Source: Roseomonas populi (lineage in GTDB: Bacteria > Pseudomonadota > Alphaproteobacteria > Acetobacterales > Acetobacteraceae). Taken from it: a stretch of 64,000 nucleotides of DNA. The stretch spans positions 1 to 64,000 of the forward strand of contig NZ_JANJOU010000010.1 in assembly GCF_024594815.1 (NCBI RefSeq), read 5' to 3'. The notes under the pieces were generated by a model. That model was given only the letters and a program-made list of their open reading frames with translations. It did not search any database and had not been told where the DNA came from. How positions within the stretch are numbered: position 1 is the stretch's first letter; each line of letters begins with the position of its first letter. The translations under genes were made by a program, and so were the position numbers. Shown here piece by piece: positions 23,624 through 31,236 of the stretch.

Positions 23624-24604
23624 CTAGTCGAGCTGCACGCGGGCGTCCCGCACGGCCCGACCCCACTTCTCGTGCTCGGCGGCGAGGAAGATCCGGAACT
23701 CCTCCGGCGTGGAGCCCTTCGGCTCGCTTCCCTCGGCCGCGAGGCGGGCCACCACCTCGTCCTGGCCGAGCGCCTTGCGGACCTCCTCGTTGAGGCGGCT
23801 GATGACGGGAGCGGGCGTACCGGCGGGCGCGACCAGCCCCGTCCAGTTCACCGCCTCGAAGCCCGCGTAGCCGGCCTCGGCAATCGTCGGTACGTCAGGG
23901 AGCGCCCTCATGCGGGTTGCCGAGGTGACGGCGAGGGCGCGAACGTCACCGGACTCCAGCGTACCCTTCACGGCGAGCGGGTTGGCGAAGAACAGGTCCA
24001 CGCGGCCCGCAAGGAGGTCGGTCACCACCGGGCTGGCGCCCCTGTAGGGCACCGAGATGATCTCGAATCCGGCCTTCCGGGCGAAGATCTCCCCCGCCAG
24101 GTGCCCGACGGTCCCGTTGCCCGCATTGCCCGCAGTCAGCTGGCTGCGCCTGGAGCGCGCGGCGGAGACGAGGTCCGCGAGCGTTCGGTAGGGTGCGTTC
24201 TTCGCCACCACGAGGACGTTGGGCTGCACGGCGACGGTCGAGACCAGCGCGAAGTCCCGCAGCGGGTCGAAGGGCATGCGCGGGTAGAGGGCGGGGTTGA
24301 TCGCCAGGTTGGCCGCCTGGCCCATGCCGAGCGTGTAGCCATCCGGCGCCGCCTTCGCGACGGCCTCCAGGCCGATGTTGCCGCCAGCCCCCGGGCGGTT
24401 GTCGATCACGATGTTCCAGCCTGTCGCGGCGCCGAGCCTGGCCGCGATCTCGCGCGCGATGACGTCCGTGCCGCCCGCAGGCGGGAACGGCACGATGAGC
24501 CGGATCGGGCGGTCGGGCCAAGTGGCCTGGGCGCGAACGGCCGAAGGCAGGAGCCCCGTAAAGGCGCCTCCCGCGCTCGCCAGGAACAGGTCGCGTCGGT
24601 TCAT
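23624..24604 (-). CDS. Bug/TctC family tripartite tricarboxylate transporter substrate-binding protein
   Basis: Periplasmic solute-binding protein of 326 residues. It has a signal peptide (MNRRDLFLASAGGAFTG to about 26), then the family opening WPDRPIRLIVPFPPAGGTDV, VIDNRPGAGGNIG, and DLFFANPLAVKGTLESGDV. Bug proteins typically bind small carboxylates. GGGAGGA precedes the ATG. No TctA/TctB membrane genes are in the window, so the protein either uses distant permeases or works as a sensor. Its neighbours are CoA-activating and degrading enzymes. Confidence 0.93.
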   Translation of the reverse strand: MNRRDLFLASAGGAFTGLLPSAVRAQATWPDRPIRLIVPFPPAGGTDVIAREIAARLGAATGWNIVIDNRPGAGGNIGLEAVAKAAPDGYTLGMGQAANLAINPALYPRMPFDPLRDFALVSTVAVQPNVLVVAKNAPYRTLADLVSAARSRRSQLTAGNAGNGTVGHLAGEIFARKAGFEIISVPYRGASPVVTDLLAGRVDLFFANPLAVKGTLESGDVRALAVTSATRMRALPDVPTIAEAGYAGFEAVNWTGLVAPAGTPAPVISRLNEEVRKALGQDEVVARLAAEGSEPKGSTPEEFRIFLAAEHEKWGRAVRDARVQLD

Positions 24605-24695
24605 GGTATCCTCCCTATCTCGCGCGTTTGCGCACGTGTGGTCCCGGCCGGGGCACGTGCCCGGCTCTTCGTTTGTCGGCAGGCGGCGGTGCCGC

Positions 24696-25898
24696 TCAGA
24701 TTGTTTCAGCTTCCCTCAGGCGCTCGATGTCGTCCGCGCCGTAGCCCAGCCGCTCCAGCCATGCCGCGGTGTCGGCCGAGAGCGCGGGAGCAGGGCCGGA
24801 CGGGGCCGGGTTGCTGTCGCCGAAGCGGAAGCCGCAGCGGGTGACGCGCTGGGGCCCCTCCGGTGCATCCATCTCGGCGACGAAGCCGCGGCCGCGCAGG
24901 TGTGGGTGCTCGACGATCTCCGGCACGGTGAGGACCTGCCCGGCCGGGACGCCCGCGCGGATCAGGCGCTCCTCCCATTCCGCCGCGCCGCGGGCGGCGA
25001 GCGCCGCCTCCAGCTCCACCGTGAGCGAGGCGCGGTTGGTCTTGCGCGCGTGGCGGTCCGCGAAGCGCGGATCGGCCTTCAGGTCCGGCCGCCCCACCTC
25101 GTCGCAGAGGGCGGCGTACTGCTTGTCCTCGTTGGCGGCGATGTTGATCAGGCCCTCGCCGGTCCGGAAGGTGCCGGACGGCGCCGCGGTGAAGTTCGCA
25201 TTGCCCATCGGCGTGGGGTGGACGCCCGCGTTCAGGTAGTTTGAGACGACCCAGCCCATGGTGGCCAGCGTCGCCTCCAGCATGGACACGTCGAGATAGC
25301 GCCCGACACCCGTCGCGCGGGCGCCGACGAGCGCGGAGGCGACCGCGAAGGCCGCCGTCAGCCCGCCGACCGTGTCGGACACGGGGTAGCCCACGCGCAG
25401 CGGCGCCGATTCCGCATCGCCGGTGATGCTCATGACACCGGAGACGCCCTGGATGATCTGATCGTAGGCGGGGCGGGACGCGAAGGGACCATCCTTTCCG
25501 AAGCCGGAGATGGCGCAGTAGACGAGCGACGGCCTGACCGCGCGCAGCACGTCGTAGCCGAGGCCCAGACGGTCCATCACGCCGGGCCGGAAGTTCTCCA
25601 CCAGCACGTCGGCCTCGGCGACGAGGCGCCGGAGGATCTCCTTGCCCTCCGGATGCTTCAGGTCGAGCGTGACCGACTGCTTGCCGCCGTTCACCGCAAC
25701 GAAGGAGGCGCCCATTCCGCGCTTTGCCGCCTCCGGGTCGGCACCGAGGCGGCGGGCGAGGTCGCCCCGGACCGGCTGCTCCACCTTGATCACCTCGGCA
25801 CCCATGAGGGCGAGTTGGTAGGTGCAGAAAGGCCCGGCCAGGACGTTCGTCAGGTCGAGGACGCGCACGCCCTCCAGCGGAAGAGGAGCGCCGCTCAT
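24696..25898 (-). CDS. CaiB/BaiF (class III) CoA-transferase
   Basis: 400-residue family III CoA-transferase that would move CoA from a donor thioester to a carboxylate. Characteristic blocks are LEGVRVLDLTNVLAGPFCTYQLA, KVEQPVRGD, TLDLKHPEGKEIL, VENFRPGVMDRLGLGYD and the C-terminal HPHLRGRGFV. In the usual catalytic-Asp region the sequence reads LDVSMLEATLATM, with Glu at that place; whether this changes activity is unclear. It overlaps the HMG-CoA-lyase-like gene (ATGA at 25895-25898), so the two act together: activation then C-C cleavage. Confidence 0.92.
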   Translation of the reverse strand: MSGAPLPLEGVRVLDLTNVLAGPFCTYQLALMGAEVIKVEQPVRGDLARRLGADPEAAKRGMGASFVAVNGGKQSVTLDLKHPEGKEILRRLVAEADVLVENFRPGVMDRLGLGYDVLRAVRPSLVYCAISGFGKDGPFASRPAYDQIIQGVSGVMSITGDAESAPLRVGYPVSDTVGGLTAAFAVASALVGARATGVGRYLDVSMLEATLATMGWVVSNYLNAGVHPTPMGNANFTAAPSGTFRTGEGLINIAANEDKQYAALCDEVGRPDLKADPRFADRHARKTNRASLTVELEAALAARGAAEWEERLIRAGVPAGQVLTVPEIVEHPHLRGRGFVAEMDAPEGPQRVTRCGFRFGDSNPAPSGPAPALSADTAAWLERLGYGADDIERLREAETI

Positions 25899-26890
25899 GC
25901 CGCGCAGGCCTTCGCCTCGGCGCTGCGGCCGGTTCCCTCCGGCACCGGGCCGCGCGCGGCGTAGGAGAAGCCCTTCTCGGTGCCGACATCCGGCAGGTGG
26001 CCGTAGAGCGGCTCGCCCGGCAGGGCCTCGGCCAGCACGCGCCGCGCCTCCGCCAGCTTAGCCAGATCCACGCCGGTGTCGTGGCCCATCGCCTCCAGCA
26101 TCCAGACGAGGTCCTCGGTGACGATGTTGCCGGTGGCGCCGGGAGAGTATGGGCAGCCGCCGATCCCGCCCTGGGAGGAATCGAAGGTCGTCACCCCCGC
26201 TTCCAGGGCGGCCACGACGTTGGCCAGCCCCTGTCCCCGCGTGTTGTGCAGGTGCGCGCCGCCCGCCTTCCCGCCGATTTCCTCCTTCAGACGCATGAAG
26301 AGCCGCCGCACCTGGGCCGGGTTGGCGTAGCCTACCCCGTCCGAGAGCCCCACGCTGTCCACCCCAAGCCCGGCGAGCCGGACGGCCAGGTCGATCACCC
26401 AGTCCTCGTCCACGGGGCCCGCTATGGTACAGCCGAAGGCGGTGGAGATACCGACCTCGATCTCGGGCCGCCGGTCTTCCGGCAGACCGTCGCGGTACGC
26501 GATCACCCTCGCCACCTCGGCCAGTACCTGCTCGTGCGTCATGCCGATGTTGGCGATGGAGTGCGGCTCCGAGGCCGAGACGGGCATGGTGACCTTGTCC
26601 ACCCCCGCCTCCGCCGCGCCCTGGACACCCCGGAGGTTGGGGGCCAGCGCCATCACGGTCAGGCCGGGAATCTCGCGCGCGGCGCGGACCACCTCCGCCG
26701 CGTCCGCCATCTGGGGCAGGCGCTTCGGGTTCACGAAGGAGCCGACCTCGATCTCGCGCAGCCCGGCGGCGGCGAGTGCCCGCACCCAGGCGATCTTCGC
26801 CGCGGTCGGCATGGTCCGGTGGATGCTCTGCAGCCCGTCCCGCGGGCCGACTTCGCTGATGAAGATGTCCATGGTCCCGTTCACACTCAC
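25895..26890 (-). CDS. Hydroxymethylglutaryl-CoA-lyase-like enzyme
   Basis: 331-residue HMGL/DRE-TIM metallolyase cleaving a 3-hydroxy-acyl-CoA by retro-aldol chemistry. Visible are EVGPRDGLQ with catalytic Arg/Asp, AGGAHLHNTRGQGLANV (metal His pair) and the Cys signature GGIGGCPYSPGATGN. The GTG at 26890 overlaps the upstream Bug stop as GTGA; an ATG at 26872 is an alternative. No leucine-degradation genes (liuABC-type) are nearby, so the natural substrate may be a related compound such as a citramalyl-type thioester. Confidence 0.88.
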   Translation of the reverse strand: MSVNGTMDIFISEVGPRDGLQSIHRTMPTAAKIAWVRALAAAGLREIEVGSFVNPKRLPQMADAAEVVRAAREIPGLTVMALAPNLRGVQGAAEAGVDKVTMPVSASEPHSIANIGMTHEQVLAEVARVIAYRDGLPEDRRPEIEVGISTAFGCTIAGPVDEDWVIDLAVRLAGLGVDSVGLSDGVGYANPAQVRRLFMRLKEEIGGKAGGAHLHNTRGQGLANVVAALEAGVTTFDSSQGGIGGCPYSPGATGNIVTEDLVWMLEAMGHDTGVDLAKLAEARRVLAEALPGEPLYGHLPDVGTEKGFSYAARGPVPEGTGRSAEAKACAA

Positions 26891-27873
26891 TGCGGCCGGG
26901 CGCCAGCTTCGCGGAGCACGCGCTCCCAGCGCGCCATCTCCGCGTTGATGTAGGCGCGCGCCTCGTCCGGCTTGTTGGCGATGATCCGCTCGGCGCCGAG
27001 CTCGACGAGGCGGGCGCGAAGCGAACCCTCAGCCAGCACCGCCGCGACCTCCGCCTGGAGGCGTTCCAGGATCGGCTGCGGCGTACCAGCGGGGGCCAGC
27101 AGCCCCTGCCAGACGGAGAAGGTCGCCTCGGGGAAGCCCGCCTCCGCCACCGTCGGAACGTCCGGCATGACCGTGCTGCGCTGGGCCGAGGACACGGCGA
27201 GCGCCCGCGCCTGGCCAGCGGTGGCGAGCGGGAAGGCGGTGGCTCCGGCATCGTAGAGCATCTCCAGCCGCCCGGAGATCAGGTCCTGCGCCGCGGGCGC
27301 GCTGCCACGATACGGCACCTCCTCCATCTTCAGCCCGGCAGCCCGGGTGATGAGGAGGGAGACGAGCTGGAGGGCGCCGCCCGTGCCGGTGCTGCCATAG
27401 GAGTACTCGCCGGGCTTAGCGCGGACGCGGGCCACGAACTCGGCGAGGGTCTTGGCGGGAGACGAGTTCGGCACGAGCAGCACCATCGGACTCTCGGCGA
27501 CGATGGTGACGGGGGTGAGATCCTTCGCCGGATCGTAGTCGAGCCGGGCGTAGAGGGCGCGGTTCACGGCGTGGCCGGTGTTGGTGAAGAGGAAGGTCGT
27601 GCCGTCGGGCCGGGCCTTGGCCACGGCCGAAGCCCCGATGTTGCCGCCCGCGCCGGTGCGGTTTTCCACCACGAAGCGTTGCGGCAGCCGCTGCGAAAGG
27701 GTGTCGCAGAGGAGGCGGGCGATGACGTCGGTCGGGCCGCCGGGTGCGTAGGGCAGGATCACCCGCACTGGCGCGGTTGGCCAAGCTGTCTGTGCTCGCA
27801 GGGCCGCCGGGGCAGCAAGGGCGGCACCGCCAGCAGCCAACAGGGCACGGCGGGACAGATGGGCGTGGGTCAT
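26887..27873 (-). CDS. Bug/TctC family solute-binding protein
   Basis: 328-residue periplasmic binding protein with a twin-arginine-like signal (SRRALLAAGGAALAAPAALRAQ) and Bug motifs WPTAPVRVILPYAPGGPTDV, VENRTGAGGNIGASAVAKA, PYRGSAPAAQDL. GAAGGAA precedes the ATG at 27873. It is the first gene of the minus-strand catabolic set and is divergent from the IclR regulator with a palindrome between them. It overlaps the downstream lyase gene by four bases. Second Bug protein of the cluster; no permease genes accompany it. Confidence 0.92.
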   Translation of the reverse strand: MTHAHLSRRALLAAGGAALAAPAALRAQTAWPTAPVRVILPYAPGGPTDVIARLLCDTLSQRLPQRFVVENRTGAGGNIGASAVAKARPDGTTFLFTNTGHAVNRALYARLDYDPAKDLTPVTIVAESPMVLLVPNSSPAKTLAEFVARVRAKPGEYSYGSTGTGGALQLVSLLITRAAGLKMEEVPYRGSAPAAQDLISGRLEMLYDAGATAFPLATAGQARALAVSSAQRSTVMPDVPTVAEAGFPEATFSVWQGLLAPAGTPQPILERLQAEVAAVLAEGSLRARLVELGAERIIANKPDEARAYINAEMARWERVLREAGARPQ

Positions 27874-27935
27874 TTGGCGTTTCCTTCTTCGTGCTCGGTT
27901 TCGCCGGTGAGGATTGTCCCACACCGCTGGCCAAC

Positions 27936-27954
27936 ATTTCTGTTTGACAGAAAT
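27936..27954. promoter_or_regulatory. Palindromic operator candidate between IclR and the catabolic genes
   Basis: Perfect inverted repeat ATTTCTGT-TTG-ACAGAAAT, AT-rich in a GC-rich genome, 63 bp upstream of the divergent Bug gene start. A second, shorter dyad TTCTGTAGAA lies at 27963-27972. Position between the regulator and its likely target suggests binding by the IclR protein. Confidence 0.6.
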
Positions 27955-28050
27955 TATATGCGTTCTGTAGAAATACCTAGCGACGCCGGCGATGGCGCGT
28001 CAACGGAAAAATACGTTGCCCGCGGGGCAGCCCCGGAGGAGGGATCCGGC

Positions 28051-28815
28051 GTGACCAAGCCCGAGAACACCACCCTGCCGCGCCGCCGCGGCCGCCCACC
28101 CTCGGCCGCCCGGCCCCTGGAAGGGCCGAACGACGCCGCCGAGCCGCGGGTTGAGGCGGTCGAGCGCGCCCTGTCGATCCTCGACGCCTTCTCCGATGGC
28201 GCGCCGCGGCTCTCGCTTGCCGAGATCGCCGCGCGCACGGGCTTCTATCCCAGCACCGTCCTCCGTCTCGCCGCATCGCTCGACCGCTTCGGCTACCTTC
28301 ACCGCGGAGCCGACGGCCTGTTCCGCCTCGGTCCCACCCCGCTGCGCCTCGGCCTGCTCTACCGCGATGCCTTCGACCTCGCCGATCACGTCCGGCCCGT
28401 GCTGGCGCGCCTGGTCGAGCGCACGGGCGAGACCGCCGCCTTCTACGTCCGCGAGGGCGACAGGCGCGTCTGCCTCTACCGGCACCACTCCCCTCGCCTC
28501 ATCCGGCACCACGTGGAGGAAGGCTCGGCGCTGCCGCTGGACCGGGGCGCGGCCGGGCGCGTGCTGATGGCCTACACCGGCGAGGCGGATCCGCTGCACG
28601 ACGAGGTTCGAACCCGGGGCTGGTACCTGTCCCTCGGCGAGCGCGACCCTGAGGTGGCGGCGCTCGCGGCGCCGGTCTTCGGGCGCGGGCGCCACTTTGT
28701 CGGCGCCCTCGGCATCATCGGCCCGAGGAGCCGCTTCGAGGCCGAGGATCACGGGGCGCTCGCCGCGATGATCACCGGGGAGGCCGCCCTCCTGTCGCGC
28801 GGCATCGGCGGCTGA
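28051..28815 (+). CDS. IclR family transcriptional regulator
   Basis: 254-residue regulator: a Pro/Arg-rich N-terminal tail (RRRGRPPSAARP), a winged helix-turn-helix at about 38-95 (AVERALSILDAFSDGAPRLS ... STVLRLAASLDRFGYL), and an IclR effector-binding domain from about 110 on. GTG at 28051 is preferred because GGAGGAGGG precedes it at good distance; an ATG at 27958 would place the operator inside the gene. It is divergent from the Bug-led catabolic operon and followed by the SMP-30 gene, so it probably controls both arms. Confidence 0.88.
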   Translation: MTKPENTTLPRRRGRPPSAARPLEGPNDAAEPRVEAVERALSILDAFSDGAPRLSLAEIAARTGFYPSTVLRLAASLDRFGYLHRGADGLFRLGPTPLRLGLLYRDAFDLADHVRPVLARLVERTGETAAFYVREGDRRVCLYRHHSPRLIRHHVEEGSALPLDRGAAGRVLMAYTGEADPLHDEVRTRGWYLSLGERDPEVAALAAPVFGRGRHFVGALGIIGPRSRFEAEDHGALAAMITGEAALLSRGIGG

Positions 28816-28852
28816 TCCCCGCACCGCCACCAATCGAGCCGGAGACGAACGG

Positions 28853-29746
28853 ATGATCCTCTTCGCCCAGCCCCGCGACATTGCCACCCGCGCGCACACC
28901 GAGATGCCCGCGGAGTTCCGCCGCCCCGTCGTTACCGAGTGGTCCCGCGCCAACAAGCGCGGCCTGCCGGTGGGCTGCTTCCTGGAGGGGCCCTGCTTTG
29001 ACCGGGACGGCAATCTGCACGTCACCGATATCCCGCACGGGCGCATCTTCCGCATCTCGCCTGAGGGGAGCTGGACCTGCGTCGTTGAGTATGACGGCGA
29101 GCCGAACGGCCTGGCGCTGCACCCGGACGGCACGCGGTTCTACGTTGCCGACTACAAGCAGGGCATCCTCTCGCTCGACCTCGCGACGGGGCAGATCACC
29201 CCGGTTCTCACGCGCCGCAACTCCGAGCGCTTCAAGGGGCCGAACGACCTCGTCTTTGCCCGTAACGGTGACCTCTACTTCACCGATCAGGGCCAGAGCG
29301 GCCTGCACGACCCGACGGGGCGGGTCTACCGCCTGAGTTCCGATGGCCGTCTCGACCTTCTCCTCTCTAACGGCCCGAGCCCGAACGGCCTCGTCCTGTC
29401 ACCGGATGAGGAGGTGCTGTTCGTCGCCATGACGCGCGACAATGCGGTCTGGCGCGTACCGCTCCTCCCCGACGGCAGCACGGCCAAGGTCGGCCGCTTC
29501 GCCTCCTTTCACGGCACCTCCGGTCCGGACGGCCTGGCGATGGACCCTAGGGGCAACATCCTCGTCGCCCACGCGTCGCTTGGAAGCGTGTTCGTCCTTT
29601 CCGTGCAAGGAGAGCCTATCGCGCGTTTCCGTTCGTGCCGCGGTGCGACCACGACCAACCTCGCCTTTGGCGCTGATGGAACAAGGGTCTTCGTCACCGA
29701 ATCAGAGACCGGTACCGTCCTCGCCGCCGAATGGATGCCGAGCTAA
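28853..29746 (+). CDS. SMP-30/gluconolactonase family protein
   Basis: 297-residue six-bladed beta-propeller lactonase. Propeller repeats are visible (GPCFDRDGNLHVTDIPHGRI, PNGLALHPDGTRFYVADYKQG, GPNDLVFARNGDLYFTDQGQ, GPDGLAMDPRGNILVAH) with the metal-binding Glu/Asn/Asp expected in GPCFD and PNDL/PDGL positions. It lies 37 bp after the IclR gene, is likely cotranscribed with it, and probably opens a lactone intermediate of the adjacent pathway. The lactone substrate is unknown. Confidence 0.9.
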   Translation: MILFAQPRDIATRAHTEMPAEFRRPVVTEWSRANKRGLPVGCFLEGPCFDRDGNLHVTDIPHGRIFRISPEGSWTCVVEYDGEPNGLALHPDGTRFYVADYKQGILSLDLATGQITPVLTRRNSERFKGPNDLVFARNGDLYFTDQGQSGLHDPTGRVYRLSSDGRLDLLLSNGPSPNGLVLSPDEEVLFVAMTRDNAVWRVPLLPDGSTAKVGRFASFHGTSGPDGLAMDPRGNILVAHASLGSVFVLSVQGEPIARFRSCRGATTTNLAFGADGTRVFVTESETGTVLAAEWMPS

Positions 29747-30081
29747 CCGGCCCTGCCGTCTTCGCGGACTGCGTGAGGTTTGCAGGCCGACATATTGCGG
29801 CGGATTCTGCCCGGGATGCGGCTTCCTGCGTCCGTCCGGCCCGGCCGGCGGCGGGCAGGTCTCGAAGGCTGGCAAACGTGGCAGAATCCCTGCCATTCAG
29901 CAGCGCTTGGCCCGACCAAGTGCGCCAGAACCACTTTCCTTCCCACCTTGCGCTCCTCTGGCCACGGCCCGAGCACGGGAGTTCCCGACGCCCTCCTGCA
30001 TCGATGTACCTTGAAGCCGCAGCAACGCCGCCATCGGGCGGCGCGTTCAATTCGAAGCACCAGCCGACGGGACCCATCACC
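29747..30081. other. Intergenic stretch before the YidB-like gene
   Basis: About 335 bp without a supported gene. The only notable structure is a 7-bp perfect hairpin (CGCCGCC-ATCG-GGCGGCG) about 35-60 bp upstream of the YidB-like start. It presumably holds that gene's promoter. Confidence 0.4.
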
Positions 30082-30771
30082 ATGAGCGAGAACCTTTTCG
30101 GGCGGTCAGGCGGCGGCTTGCTCGGCGCGATCCCCAACAGCGTCAAGGCGGCCGCGATGGCGCTCCTCGTCCAGCAGCTGCTCAAGCACTCCCAGGCAGG
30201 AGGCGCGCAGGCTGGCGGGATGCAGGGCGGCCCCGGCGCCGCACCGGCCGGTGGAGGCCTGGGTGGCCTCCTCGGAGGGCTGCTTGGCGGAGGAGCTGGT
30301 TCGCCCATGGCTGGCGGTGCCGCCGGTGGCGGTCTCGGCGGCTTGCTCGGAGGATTGCTAGGCGGCCAGGGCACTCCGATGTCGGGAGGTGCGGGAGGCG
30401 GTCTGGGCGGCCTGCTGGGCGGCCTGGGTGGCCTTCTCGGCGGATTGCGAAGCCAGGGCCTTGGCCGACAGGTGGACTCCTGGATGGCGCCCGGCCCGAA
30501 CGAGGGGATCTCGCCTCAGGACCTCGAGAGCAGCATCGATCCGCAGGACCTCGACGAAGCGGCGCGCCACGCGGGCACCGACCGCGCCAGCGTGCTCGAT
30601 GAGCTGAGCAGGTTGCTCCCCCAATTCGTCGACCAAGCGACGCCGCAGGGAAGCCTTCCTCAGCATGAGGGGGAACTGGGTGGGGGCGGCCTGCCCGGAA
30701 TGATGGACAGGCTGCTGGGCAGCAGCGGTGGACAGGATCCGAATGGGACTGCGCTCCCGCACCGTGCATAA
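30082..30771 (+). CDS. YidB/DUF937-like protein with glycine-rich repeats
   Basis: 229-residue protein of the YidB-like (DUF937) group. The N-terminus (about 1-45, IPNSVKAAAMALLVQQLLKH) is followed by three glycine-rich blocks of the type GGGLGGLLGGLLGG separated by GSPMAGG or GTPMSGG spacers (about 50-125). The C-terminal YidB core has LGRQVDSWMAPGPNEGISPQ, DLESSIDPQDLDEAARHAGT and LDELSRLLPQFVDQATPQG, features typical of the family. The ATG at 30082 starts exactly at the family-like sequence. Function of the family is not known; no signal peptide is seen. Confidence 0.8.
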   Translation: MSENLFGRSGGGLLGAIPNSVKAAAMALLVQQLLKHSQAGGAQAGGMQGGPGAAPAGGGLGGLLGGLLGGGAGSPMAGGAAGGGLGGLLGGLLGGQGTPMSGGAGGGLGGLLGGLGGLLGGLRSQGLGRQVDSWMAPGPNEGISPQDLESSIDPQDLDEAARHAGTDRASVLDELSRLLPQFVDQATPQGSLPQHEGELGGGGLPGMMDRLLGSSGGQDPNGTALPHRA

Positions 30772-31236
30772 CAGGCAGGATCGACGGCCGGTTGAGCACT
30801 GGCGAGCAGGGGCGATGACAGTCCGAGCATTCGCCAGGCTTGCGGCCGACAGGCCTCAGCCAGTTCGTTGAGCGCGGTCAGGGCAGGCGAGGCCAGGCAG
30901 CGCTCCAGCCCGAGACGGAGACTTCGGATGCGAGAGCACCAGAACTTCCAGGCTCTTGGCTCGGTTCTCGATGGGTGGCCGAAGGTTAGGAAATCAACCG
31001 CTTGTGGGGTGACACCCTCATTACACCGCCTTACACGGGTTGAGTCATGCCCGCCCACCACAGTCTCCATGTCGCCCTGACGGGCGAGCTTTGCGGCTTC
31101 GTCGCGCGACTGGTTGCATCGGGCCGATACTAAAGCTCAAGCGAGGTCGTTCGCGCGGGCCTGCGCCTGCTGGAGCGCGCCGAAGCGCAACCGGTCTCCG
31201 CTCGGCAGGACCAATCCCCAAGCCTCTGCTCGAGCG
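30772..31236. other. Non-coding stretch before the hybrid kinase
   Basis: About 465 bp with no supported gene, RNA or repeat. A minus-strand frame spans 30660-31070 but runs into the YidB-like gene and has no domain. The kinase promoter should lie in its right part. Confidence 0.4.

Noticed and set aside
30230-30460. Repeated units that might suggest a CRISPR array
   Set aside because: They are in-frame glycine-rich codons of the YidB-like gene with no uniform spacer length and no cas genes.
30660-31070. Minus-strand frame of 136 codons between the YidB-like and kinase genes
   Set aside because: Overlaps the YidB-like coding region and has no start context or domain.
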